Assembly: GCA_034428435.1 (NCBI GenBank)
Contig: DAOUHY010000366.1
Coordinates: forward strand, 32,658-96,657
Reading direction: 5' to 3'
Length of the DNA stretch: 64,000 nt
Origin: Bin5 sp034428435
GTDB lineage: Bacteria > Chloroflexota > Anaerolineae > Caldilineales > Caldilineaceae
In this document: piece by piece, positions 56,295 to 64,000 of the stretch
Position numbering within the stretch: position 1 is the first letter of the stretch
Layout: the number at the start of each line of letters is the position of its first letter
Notes under the pieces: generated by a model
Seen by the model: only the letters and a program-made list of their open reading frames with translations
Told to the model about the DNA's origin: nothing
Database searches by the model: none
Position numbers and translations under genes: made by a program

Positions 56295-57125
56295 ATGCGG
56301 CGCAATTGCTACAACAATGGCGTAGTGGCCTATGCCTTTGAAAGTCTTGCCTCTTTTCCTCTCCAGGCCCATGTAAGCGCGCGTCACGGGGGCGTTTCAC
56401 CAGAGCCCTGGCACAGTCTGAATTTCAGCTACAGCAGAGGCGATGAGCGAGAGCGTGTGCTCGAAAACTTCGCCCGTTTCTGCGGCGCGCTGAGAAAAGA
56501 TCCCTCCGAGCCTGTACGCACGCACCAGATTCACAGCACGAATGTTGCCCAGGTAGGCTGGGAGGACGCCGGCACACGAAAGGCGAGTTGCGATGCCCTC
56601 ATTACTGATGCGGTTGATCTGCCGCTGTTCCTCGTTTTCGCCGACTGCGTCCCGCTTGTAATCTATGATCCGGCACACCATGCGTTGGGAGCCTGCCATG
56701 CTGGCTGGCGCGGCACCGTCGACGGGATGGCGAGCGCCGCTCTGAGGGAGATGAATGCTGCCTTTGGAACAGACGCGGCCGATGTGCATGTTGGCATCGG
56801 TCCCAGTATTGGGCCGGAGAGCTACGAAGTCGGAGAAGAGGTCATTGATAGGGCGATTTCAACTTTGCCCGACGGCGAAAAGTACCTTTACGGGCGCGAT
56901 GGCAATTCCAAGAATCTTTGCTTCGACCTGTGGCAGGCCAATATAGACCAGCTTACAACTGCGGGTGTTCCGGAAGGGCAGATCGAACTGTCCGGAATCG
57001 ACACGGCGCGCAGGACGGATGAGTTCTTCAGTCACCGGGCCGAAGAGGGCAGGTGCGGCCTCTTTGGACTCTTGACGTGGCTGGAACCGCGAGGTCAGGG
57101 GCATCGTTCGCAATTCGAGATATGA
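56295..57125 (+). CDS. pgeF: peptidoglycan editing factor PgeF (laccase-domain protein)
   Basis: 276 aa single-domain multicopper-oxidase-like fold (DUF152/YfiH). Metal-site motifs: TRTHQIHSTNV, FADCVPLVIYDP and ACHAGWRGTVDGMA, i.e. the His/Cys/His triad. Family members hydrolyse misincorporated L-serine in the peptidoglycan precursor (YfiH) or act as purine-nucleoside phosphorylase-type enzymes; both roles are reported. Starts 90 bp after the radical SAM gene, same strand. Confidence 0.88.
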   Translation: MRRNCYNNGVVAYAFESLASFPLQAHVSARHGGVSPEPWHSLNFSYSRGDERERVLENFARFCGALRKDPSEPVRTHQIHSTNVAQVGWEDAGTRKASCDALITDAVDLPLFLVFADCVPLVIYDPAHHALGACHAGWRGTVDGMASAALREMNAAFGTDAADVHVGIGPSIGPESYEVGEEVIDRAISTLPDGEKYLYGRDGNSKNLCFDLWQANIDQLTTAGVPEGQIELSGIDTARRTDEFFSHRAEEGRCGLFGLLTWLEPRGQGHRSQFEI

Positions 57126-57296
57126 TACAATTGGTCAGGACAGAAAAGACTATACTCTGAAGTCGAAATTCGTCAGGAGTGCAGAGCAGTTTCGCAAATG
57201 GCGCAGGCGGAGTCGCCGACGGGCGGTCCATCGTAGTGTTCACGGTTTTCAAGGATTGGAGCCGCTCTGCAATATGTCTTTTCGGGTTGATTCTGC

Positions 57297-58130
57297 ATGT
57301 CGGAAAACGAAAACCAGTTTGAAGAGCTGCTGCGCAGGCTCGGTCTTGATTCTTTACCGACGTACCAGCAGATCTTTGAATCGATGGACCCGTTGTCATG
57401 GACGCTGGTACTGCTTCTTTCAGGAGCAGTCTTACTGGGCGTCTTTTTTACGTTGAACACACGGTACCGCTTTCACGCCTTCCAGGAGGCCGAGGCCACA
57501 CCGGAAATCCTCCTGGCCCGTTTGAAGCAGGATCCAACCTACCTGACCCCAGCATCAATTGTCAACCGGCTCGGCGCAGATACGACTTTGCTGCTACTGG
57601 AACACGGAGACCAGATCACTGCCCCACAGTGGCGGTCGATGTGGAACAGGGTGCGTGAAGAGCTACTGGGTCTGCTCTCCTCCCAACACGCGTTCGGCCC
57701 GATTTACGCCCTAGCCCACTACTACCAGAGCACAGACACGCAGGAGCCGGACAGCATGCGAATCCGCCGAACCGCGCTGATTCACAAGCTAGGCCAGCGC
57801 CGGCACCTTGAACCCGGCGCCGACGGCATGGCGGCCCAACTGCGGCTTGTACGACATCCCGCCGAGCAACTTGGGGAACTGGGTTTTGACGGACCGACGG
57901 TCTGGTTGGAGAGCCATGAGGACACCATGCCTATCCAAGGTCCGATAATACAGATGGATTCGGTGCGATTCGAAACTGTTGATCGAGCAAGTGTCAGTCT
58001 TCTCATACAGAGGACGCCAACAGTTGGCGGAAACTTCAGTATTCGGATGGAGAAACGAAATGAGATGTGGGTCGTGGTTGGCGAGCAGGTCAACTGGGCG
58101 TCACAGCAAGGCGTCTCCTGGCGCGAGTGA
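57297..58130 (+). CDS. single-pass membrane protein of unknown function
   Basis: 277 aa. A 30-residue N-terminal segment, one transmembrane helix (about 34-53, LSWTLVLLLSGAVLLGVFF) and a large C-terminal domain (about 60-277) with mixed helix and strand, ending in a beta-rich stretch (WVVVGEQVNW). Not recognised. It is followed at once by another unrecognised membrane gene and then ftsK; all point the same way and the gaps are short, so the three may be one unit. Confidence 0.75.
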   Translation: MSENENQFEELLRRLGLDSLPTYQQIFESMDPLSWTLVLLLSGAVLLGVFFTLNTRYRFHAFQEAEATPEILLARLKQDPTYLTPASIVNRLGADTTLLLLEHGDQITAPQWRSMWNRVREELLGLLSSQHAFGPIYALAHYYQSTDTQEPDSMRIRRTALIHKLGQRRHLEPGADGMAAQLRLVRHPAEQLGELGFDGPTVWLESHEDTMPIQGPIIQMDSVRFETVDRASVSLLIQRTPTVGGNFSIRMEKRNEMWVVVGEQVNWASQQGVSWRE

Positions 58131-58202
58131 AAGGCCGCCCTGCGGGCCGACCCGTTTCCCCTTTCACATGCGACTTTCGTGCAGTTTAAAAGACAGCAAC
58201 CA

Positions 58203-60284
58203 ATGAACGAGTTAACGTTGACGCTTGCCGACGCTCTGGGCTTCCTGAATACGCTCGTCTCGTCGGTGGTAGTGATTCTTGCCTTTTCGCTCCTGGCATA
58301 CACACTAACCTATAATTTCCGCCATCCAGTGGCGCGTCGCTTCGCTTTTCTCCTCGGCCTGGTTATGGTGACGTATGCTTCTGAAGTCGCCTTGACACAG
58401 GTGGTCAGCGCCGACTCGGCGTCCAAGTGGCTGCGATTTGAATGGTTGGGAATCGCGCTCCTGCCCGGCGCTTACTTTGCCTTTTCCTACGCTGTACTGC
58501 GTACGACGAATTACCATACCGATCGCCGCAGACTGATCAATGTCGCGATAGGCATTCTTTCGGTGGTCAGCGCACTTCTTGCCTTCTTCACGACAGGGTT
58601 GGTGGGCATCGTTGAGTTTGACCCGCTCCTCAGCTATCTCTCTCCGGGCGTCCTGTTCTGGCCTTTTGCCGCGTTCTTCGCCGGTGTCGTCATACTTTCC
58701 CACTTGAACATTTGGAAGGCGCGGCAGCGCTGCCTTACCGCTGAGAGCCGCAAGCGGATGACCTATCTGCTGCTGGCTTCGGCAGCGCCCGGCATCGGTA
58801 CCTTTCCCTATCTGATTGCGTTGGGCAAATCCTCAGTCGGTCTTCTGTCGCCGGAGTTGATTCTCAGCCTTGCCATCGTTGGAAACAGTGCGGTCGGCGC
58901 GATGCTGATCGGTCTGAGCTACACAGTGGCTTTTTTCGGCGTATACACACCAGACAGGGTCGTGCGTTACCGTCTGATTCGCTACTTCGCGCGCGGACCG
59001 ATTGTGGCGATCCTTGTCATTTTGGCGGTGCAGACGATTCCCACCGTCGAACTCATACTTGGCCTGCCACGCAACATCGTGCTTTTCAGCGTAATCACCG
59101 GTGTAATCGTGGCGGCTCAGGTGATCCTCAGCGTCTCCAGAGAGCTGACCGACCGGCTGGTATACGGTGAGGACCGGCAAGAGATTGCCTGGCTGCGCGA
59201 ATTGGACAGACGCCTCTTGACTACAACCGATCTGCGCCAATTTCTCGAGAACCACCTCACGGTACTGTGTGAATTGCTGCGCGTCCCATCAGGCTTCGTG
59301 GCTGCGGCAATCGGCACCGACCTGATCCTGGAAGCGATGGTCGGACCGGAGGGAACAAGGCAGGAGATCCTAGATGACAAGGATTGGAGCGATGCCATGA
59401 CCCAGGCGCTAAGCCATGCCCGCCAGAACGGCACAGCCAGCCCGGCGCGAAAGGCACAAGTTGTGGAAGGCGGTCCGGCGCCCTCGGAAAATGGCCGAAT
59501 GTCGGTCCGGCAGATGGCGCCGGAGCCGGCCGAATTCGGAGGATACTGGTTATGGCCCGTTCTGGAACCTGCTGGGGAGCGTAAAGGAGAGATCGTGCTG
59601 GGGATGTTGGGCGTACGCGCCCGCAGCAGTTCTCCGCACTTCAGTACGGAGGAGCGGGCGCTGCTGGCGCAGCAGATCGACAGTGTTGCCAAGGCATTGC
59701 TGGATCGCAAGATGCAGATGCAGGTCATGGTGGTCCTGAGACGCATCATTCCCGGCATCGACCGCATCCAGCAGATCCGAGGAATTGTGCCCTATGTTTC
59801 CGAGAATACGGAGGTACCCCCGTCCGAACTGCTGGAGCCGAGCCCGATTCACAACCCTGAGTTTGAGAGCTGGGTGAAGGATGCGCTCAGCCACTATTGG
59901 GGCGGCCCCAAGCTGACTCGAAGCCCTCTGATGCAACTGCGGGTGGTGGACAGGGTCGTCGAAGAGGCGGACGGGAACCCCGGCAAGGCGTTGCGGCTGG
60001 TACTGGGGCGGGCCATTCAGAACCTGCGTCCGGGGGGCAAGCAGGACCTGAGCACGCCTGAATGGCTTCTGTACAATATTCTGGAAATGCGTTTTATTCA
60101 GGGGCGCAGGATTCGAGATATCGCCGGGCGGCTGGCCATCAGCGAGAGTGACCTGTACCGGAAGCAAAGGGTCGCGATCGGCCAGGTTGCACAGGTGCTG
60201 ACAGAGATGGAGCAGGGCGACTGGGATGCGCTCCTCAAACTGCAGGAAGAAGAAAGTTCGGAGTTTGTCGAGGAATCAAACTGA
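58203..60284 (+). CDS. multi-spanning membrane protein with sensor-like region and C-terminal helix-turn-helix
   Basis: About 693 aa from ATG 58203 (an ATG 24 bases upstream is also in frame). Roughly nine hydrophobic helices fill residues 10-320, resembling the 7TM-type input regions of bacterial sensor proteins. Residues about 330-530 look like a GAF-type module (LRELDRRLLTTTDLRQFLENHLTVLCELL is a typical lead-in). The end (about 625-675) carries a HTH pattern, RRIRDIAGRLAISESDLYRKQRVAIG. No histidine kinase catalytic motifs are visible. A membrane-bound one-component regulator is inferred, not shown. Confidence 0.7.
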   Translation: MNELTLTLADALGFLNTLVSSVVVILAFSLLAYTLTYNFRHPVARRFAFLLGLVMVTYASEVALTQVVSADSASKWLRFEWLGIALLPGAYFAFSYAVLRTTNYHTDRRRLINVAIGILSVVSALLAFFTTGLVGIVEFDPLLSYLSPGVLFWPFAAFFAGVVILSHLNIWKARQRCLTAESRKRMTYLLLASAAPGIGTFPYLIALGKSSVGLLSPELILSLAIVGNSAVGAMLIGLSYTVAFFGVYTPDRVVRYRLIRYFARGPIVAILVILAVQTIPTVELILGLPRNIVLFSVITGVIVAAQVILSVSRELTDRLVYGEDRQEIAWLRELDRRLLTTTDLRQFLENHLTVLCELLRVPSGFVAAAIGTDLILEAMVGPEGTRQEILDDKDWSDAMTQALSHARQNGTASPARKAQVVEGGPAPSENGRMSVRQMAPEPAEFGGYWLWPVLEPAGERKGEIVLGMLGVRARSSSPHFSTEERALLAQQIDSVAKALLDRKMQMQVMVVLRRIIPGIDRIQQIRGIVPYVSENTEVPPSELLEPSPIHNPEFESWVKDALSHYWGGPKLTRSPLMQLRVVDRVVEEADGNPGKALRLVLGRAIQNLRPGGKQDLSTPEWLLYNILEMRFIQGRRIRDIAGRLAISESDLYRKQRVAIGQVAQVLTEMEQGDWDALLKLQEEESSEFVEESN

Positions 60285-60346
60285 GATTGATGGAAACCGG
60301 GTGGGACAATCTGTTGTCGCTGATGGTTCTTGCGAGGTAATGTGGT

Positions 60347-62650
60347 ATGGCTGCCAGGCGGCGTAGGCGGCGAAAGTACAGGAAGACTGGCCCTGCGGCC
60401 GAAGTAATGGCGAATACCAACAAGCTATTTGCCAGGCACTCCGGCAGGGTAGTGGGGTTCGCAGTATTTCTGTTTGGCGCAATCCTTGGTGTCACTCTTT
60501 CTGCTTCGGGGCAGGATTCGTGGACGCTCTGGCTGGCAGGCAGAATGGCCTGGCCGCTTGTGCTCAGCCTGCTCGTCACGGGAGCCGTGATGATGCTGGG
60601 TAGCAAGGCCGGTTACTGGCATCCGGAGGGGCTTGTCGGGGCGGAACTCCTGCTTCTGTCTCTGGCCTCGTTGGAACACATTGGCGGCAACCGAGTTTCG
60701 GATTGGTCGCTGCCTGCCTCCGGCCAGGGCGCCGGCCTGATGGGCTGGGTGGCAGGCAATTTGCTGATCAGTCTACTCGGGCAGTTGCCGGCGGCCTTTG
60801 CCACAGGGCTACTTGCACTCGCCAGCATCTATCTGTTGTTTCGGCATACCCCCCTAATTTACCTGTTCGGATTCATAGGCCAGTTGCGCCGGGAGCTGGC
60901 CGAACCTCTGGTCGATGCACCTGAGGCGCCCTATCCGGAACAGGGTGAGAACTTTCAAGCGGATGGCGCGGAGTTAGAGGACTCTTTGTCTGAACAAGTG
61001 ATCGGCGGGCCTGTGGAGGCCGGGCCCTCTTTGGAGGAGGCATTCCCTGAACTGCATCAGGCGACGCTGCCCGAGGTATCGGATCCGGTCCGGCCCATTC
61101 AGGCTGAATTGCCTGTCCCGGAAGCGGGAGACACGAGGCGCAGACAAAGACCGGCGGGAGCAGGCGGGCGACCACTGAAGCCGTTACGAAAAGAGGGGGA
61201 GCTGCCAGCTGCGGAGCTGCTAGAAGACGATGCAGGCCAGCTGAAGTGGGACATCGAGGGTATGGCCGAGATCATTCAGGAGACATTGGCGGACTTCGAA
61301 ATCCCGGTCGAGATCGTCAATATAGAGACCGGGCCGACCGTAACCCAGTTCGGCGTACAGCCCCTTTATGTGGAGCGGGGCGGTCAGAAACGCAAAGTAA
61401 GGGTGAGCCGAATCGCGGCGGTGGCGGACGATTTGGCGCTGGCGCTCGCGGCACCGGCTATCCGTATAGAGGCGCCCGTGCCAGGCCAGCCCTATGTCGG
61501 CATCGAAGTACCAAACCCTGAAAAATCGATGGTGGGCCTAAAGGGCATCCTCGATAGCAAGCAGATGTCAAATCAGGGGGGAAGGCTGCCTCTGGCTCTT
61601 GGCAGGGACACTTCGGGGAGGCCAGTTGTCACAGACCTGGCGCGGGCCCCCCATCTGTTGATCGCCGGTGCAACGGGTTCGGGGAAATCGGCATGCATTA
61701 ACGGGGTTATTGTCAGCCTGTTGATGTACCACGGTCCTGAGACGCTGCGCTTCATCATGGTCGATCCCAAGCTGGTGGAATTGCCAGGCTACAACCGCAT
61801 CCCCCACATGATCGGAAAAGTGATCACCGACCTAGAGGACGTTCACGGCGCGCTGACCTGGCTACTCTTGCAGATGGATGATCGCTACGTCCTGTTCAGG
61901 GAGAACAGAGTGCGGGACATCGAAGCCTACAATCGTCTCGCCCGCCGGCGGAAGAAGCTGGAACCGCTACACCACATTGTTCTGATCGTCGACGAACTGG
62001 CGGACCTGATGATGACGGCGCCGGAGGAGATAGAGAAGCAGCTGGTTCGTCTGGCCCAAATGGCGCGAGCAACCGGAATTCATCTTGTGCTGGCGACGCA
62101 GCGTCCCAGCACCGACGTGGTGACGGGGCTGATCAAGGCCAATTTTCCGTCGCGCATCGCCTTCGCCGTCACGAGCCAGGTTGACAGCCGGGTCATCATG
62201 GACTCGCCCGGAGCAGAGAAGCTACTCGGCCAGGGAGACATGCTGTTCATGCGGCCGGACAAGGCCAAAATCGAGCGGGTGCAGGGCAGTTACGTTACCG
62301 ACTCGGAAATCAGGCGCGTGGTCGACTGGTGGCGGGAGCGCGACCTCCTCGAGAATCCTGATGGTCCTGCCGTAAAGGTTGCCCCTTGGATCGGCCTTCT
62401 CGACCGGTTGGATGATGAGGAGGAACTCCTGGCAGAGGCCATAGACGCCATACGCGGGGAGAAGTCGATCAGCGCAGGTTTTGTGCAGAGGGAGCTGAAG
62501 ATCGGCTATCCTCGGGCGGCGCGGCTTGTCAGTTTGCTGGAGTCGAAGGGCCTAGTCAGGGCAGAGGCGGGGGGCGGCCAGAGGCGGACCGTATTGGTCA
62601 GAGCCGACCAGGTGTCCGAAGAGGAAGACGGGGCGCTAGAAGGTGCTTGA
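60347..62650 (+). CDS. ftsK: FtsK/SpoIIIE-type DNA translocase
   Basis: 767 aa. A basic N-terminus (AARRRRRRKYRK) leads into four membrane helices (about 35-185), a Pro/Glu-rich linker (about 190-300), then the motor: LLIAGATGSGKS Walker A (about 438-448), DP-KLVELPGYNRIPHM, and LLLLVDEL-like Walker B (HIVLIVDELADLMM). The C-terminal winged helix (GKSISAGFVQRELKIGYPRAARLVSLLE) is the gamma domain that reads KOPS-like sequences. Pumps DNA to the daughter cell at septation. Preceded by two uncharacterised membrane genes. Confidence 0.95.
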   Translation: MAARRRRRRKYRKTGPAAEVMANTNKLFARHSGRVVGFAVFLFGAILGVTLSASGQDSWTLWLAGRMAWPLVLSLLVTGAVMMLGSKAGYWHPEGLVGAELLLLSLASLEHIGGNRVSDWSLPASGQGAGLMGWVAGNLLISLLGQLPAAFATGLLALASIYLLFRHTPLIYLFGFIGQLRRELAEPLVDAPEAPYPEQGENFQADGAELEDSLSEQVIGGPVEAGPSLEEAFPELHQATLPEVSDPVRPIQAELPVPEAGDTRRRQRPAGAGGRPLKPLRKEGELPAAELLEDDAGQLKWDIEGMAEIIQETLADFEIPVEIVNIETGPTVTQFGVQPLYVERGGQKRKVRVSRIAAVADDLALALAAPAIRIEAPVPGQPYVGIEVPNPEKSMVGLKGILDSKQMSNQGGRLPLALGRDTSGRPVVTDLARAPHLLIAGATGSGKSACINGVIVSLLMYHGPETLRFIMVDPKLVELPGYNRIPHMIGKVITDLEDVHGALTWLLLQMDDRYVLFRENRVRDIEAYNRLARRRKKLEPLHHIVLIVDELADLMMTAPEEIEKQLVRLAQMARATGIHLVLATQRPSTDVVTGLIKANFPSRIAFAVTSQVDSRVIMDSPGAEKLLGQGDMLFMRPDKAKIERVQGSYVTDSEIRRVVDWWRERDLLENPDGPAVKVAPWIGLLDRLDDEEELLAEAIDAIRGEKSISAGFVQRELKIGYPRAARLVSLLESKGLVRAEAGGGQRRTVLVRADQVSEEEDGALEGA

Positions 62651-62758
62651 GTTCGGATTCAGTGCGGAGCGCTCACAAGCGACGCCGACGGCTCCCTGAA
62701 GTTTGCGCAGATTCCAGGTCCAGGAAAGTCACTTACAAAGTCATCAGGAGCAAGAGAG

Positions 62759-63595
62759 ATGCCCTACTCCTTTCAACCCGATGCGATGTATCGAATGCCG
62801 ACCCACTTTGGTCCCAGGACAGGTCCGCGGCGCGGGCCGGACGGGCGCGGATTCGAGTGTATAGAGAGCCCCAAGAGCACTTCCTACTCGGTCAGCTATT
62901 TGACCCATTCTGAGGCGGCAGAAGCGCTTCTGCCCCCCGGCTTCGCATTGAACGGGGAAGCGGTGGTTACGATCAGCGCAACATACATGAAGGAGATCGA
63001 CTGGCTGGCGGGACGGGGTTACAATACGCTCGGGGCTTCTCTGCCGGTCTCCTATTGCGGCCGGAAGGACAAGGTAAGCGGCAGTCTGCTACTTGTGCTG
63101 TGGGAGAACCTGACGGATCCCATCCTGACCGGCCGCGAGGAACTTGGCTTTTCCAAGATCTACTGCGAACTGCCTGAGCCAGTCGTATACAACGGCACGA
63201 ACCACTGTGTCGGCAGCTGGCTTGGTTTTCGCTTCCTGGATTTGCGACTGCACGACATGACAGAATTGTCGGAGCAGGAAATCGCGGCCCTGTCTGAAAA
63301 GGCGGGGGGCGACGGAACGCTTCACTACAAATACGTTCCGCGGACGGGCGAATGGGGTACGGCGGACGCCGAATACGCCGTGCTCACCCCTGCACATACG
63401 CCCAATCGACGTGTTCTGGGGATGTGGCGAGGCCAAGGGACGGTTGCATGGCATCGGGCCAGGTGGGAGGACATGCCGACCCAGTACAACGTTGTCAACT
63501 GTCTGGCAGACCTGGAGATCCTGGACTATCGCGGTGCAACAGTTACGCAGACGATCGGCGGCAAGGACCTGAGTGATCAGAGAATTCTGGAGTGA
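62759..63595 (+). CDS. acetoacetate decarboxylase-family protein
   Basis: 278 aa. The Schiff-base lysine context is GREELGFSKIYCELP (Lys133, with Glu127/128 nearby), matching the ADC pattern of a Lys after E-x-G-[FY]. GFALNGEAVVTISATYM and the C-terminal LADLEILDYRGAT are also ADC-like. Enzymes of this family decarboxylate beta-ketoacids or act as aldolase/dehydratases (e.g. on 2-oxoacids). AGGAGC lies about 9 nt before ATG. Follows ftsK on the same strand; substrate unknown. Confidence 0.85.
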   Translation: MPYSFQPDAMYRMPTHFGPRTGPRRGPDGRGFECIESPKSTSYSVSYLTHSEAAEALLPPGFALNGEAVVTISATYMKEIDWLAGRGYNTLGASLPVSYCGRKDKVSGSLLLVLWENLTDPILTGREELGFSKIYCELPEPVVYNGTNHCVGSWLGFRFLDLRLHDMTELSEQEIAALSEKAGGDGTLHYKYVPRTGEWGTADAEYAVLTPAHTPNRRVLGMWRGQGTVAWHRARWEDMPTQYNVVNCLADLEILDYRGATVTQTIGGKDLSDQRILE

Positions 63596-64000
63596 ACTCT
63601 CCGATCCGGCTTGCCATGCCGCGGGAAACACCTCCAAGAGTAATCTGAATACTCTGTACGGACGATGGCAGCCCGCCCAGGAATTCGCGGCGGAGTGTAG
63701 TCATTCAGTTGCGCACGTCCTGGCCTTGAACCTCTGCGTGTGCATCCCGGATTTGGGGTGGCGATAGTCTGGCGGGAATCCACGGCTGCGGTGGCTGAAA
63801 TAGTATACCGTCTTTTGGGAAGACGCAGTGCAGGCCCGGCCTGGCCTTAAGGGGGAGTCCGTCAGTTGGGCGTGCGAGGGCAGGCACAAGGCCGGCACCT
63901 ACGGGGATCTGATGGGACTGGCGGGACGTGGTCTGGCCAGACACCTTCGATTAGGCACCCTTCACCAATATCGACACCCGGTCGATGAGGCATGTTGTAG
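63596..64000. other. terminal spacer with element copy C
   Basis: 63596-63857 shows no gene; CGTCTT/AAGACG near 63810 may form a short hairpin. From 63858 the dispersed multi-hairpin element begins and runs off the window end. Confidence 0.55.
63858..64000. repeat. dispersed multi-hairpin element, copy C (cut by window end)
   Basis: TCCGTCAGTTGG, the GGGCAGGCACAAGGCCGGC core, the perfect palindrome GTCTGGCCAGAC, then stem ATCGAC (63970-63975)/GTCGAT (63981-63986). The outer pair is A-T here but G-C in copy A, a compensatory change. The GCGGGGGC hairpin presumably lies past the window. Confidence 0.8.

Overview
The window reads as a chromosomal segment of an uncultured, moderately GC-rich, free-living bacterium. 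Gene content points to Chloroflexota (Anaerolineae/Caldilineae-like): an eukaryote/archaeal-type isoleucyl-tRNA synthetase behind a T-box, an acidic-tailed Lon, a type II IPP isomerase, phytanoyl-CoA dioxygenase-like enzymes, and intergenic spacers full of short GC-rich hairpin repeats. This placement is an inference from gene families; there is no rRNA or tRNA gene in the window to confirm it.

Layout. 1-9136 (leftward): two paralogous Peripla_BP_6-type ABC lipoproteins (the first cut by the window edge), three short-chain dehydrogenases, a MaoC hydratase, a sugar-type solute-binding lipoprotein and gcvH. 9269-13658 (leftward): an alaX-ileS unit preceded by a sigma70-like promoter and an Ile-type T-box leader; upstream lies a 4 x 70-bp tandem array. 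14053-16863: two tandem CNNM/CorC-type membrane proteins. 17218-23018: a UbiA-family prenyltransferase, then a PHP + AlbA_2 protein downstream of lon. 23019-25400: a gene-poor spacer with an 8 x 66-bp array. 25401-28530 (rightward): mandelate-racemase-like enzyme, phytanoyl-CoA dioxygenase-like protein and D-2-hydroxyacid dehydrogenase, probably one catabolic operon. 28927-30147: a TnpB element with imperfect terminal inverted repeats. 30264-41663: a YtkA/FixH-like lipoprotein with a di-haem peroxidase, a second hydroxyacid dehydrogenase, a glycosyltransferase, MOSC protein, two methyltransferases, an HSL-type hydrolase, an aldo/keto reductase, a second phytanoyl-CoA dioxygenase-like protein, a VOC protein and a tandem pair of small membrane proteins.

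42675-50441 is a pyruvate-oxidation island: a NifJ-type pyruvate:ferredoxin oxidoreductase split into alpha-gamma and delta-beta chains, followed directly by pyruvate dehydrogenase E1alpha, E1beta and E2. The cell can therefore probably make acetyl-CoA by a ferredoxin-linked or an NAD-linked route from the same locus; no E3 gene is seen here. 50532-52853 is a single reading frame that joins type II isopentenyl-diphosphate isomerase to a polyprenyl diphosphate synthase. 53160-63595 holds acpP, mobA-like, a TIGR03960-type radical SAM protein, pgeF, two membrane proteins of unknown role, ftsK and an acetoacetate-decarboxylase-like gene.

The strongest candidates for something undescribed are: (i) a dispersed ~200-240-bp multi-hairpin element (2167, 24885, 42281, 63858) with a compensatory stem change; (ii) the isomerase-prenyltransferase fusion; (iii) the PHP-AlbA_2 protein next to lon; (iv) the TnpB unit with terminal inverted repeats; (v) the nine-helix membrane protein with a cytoplasmic sensor-like region and C-terminal helix-turn-helix beside ftsK.
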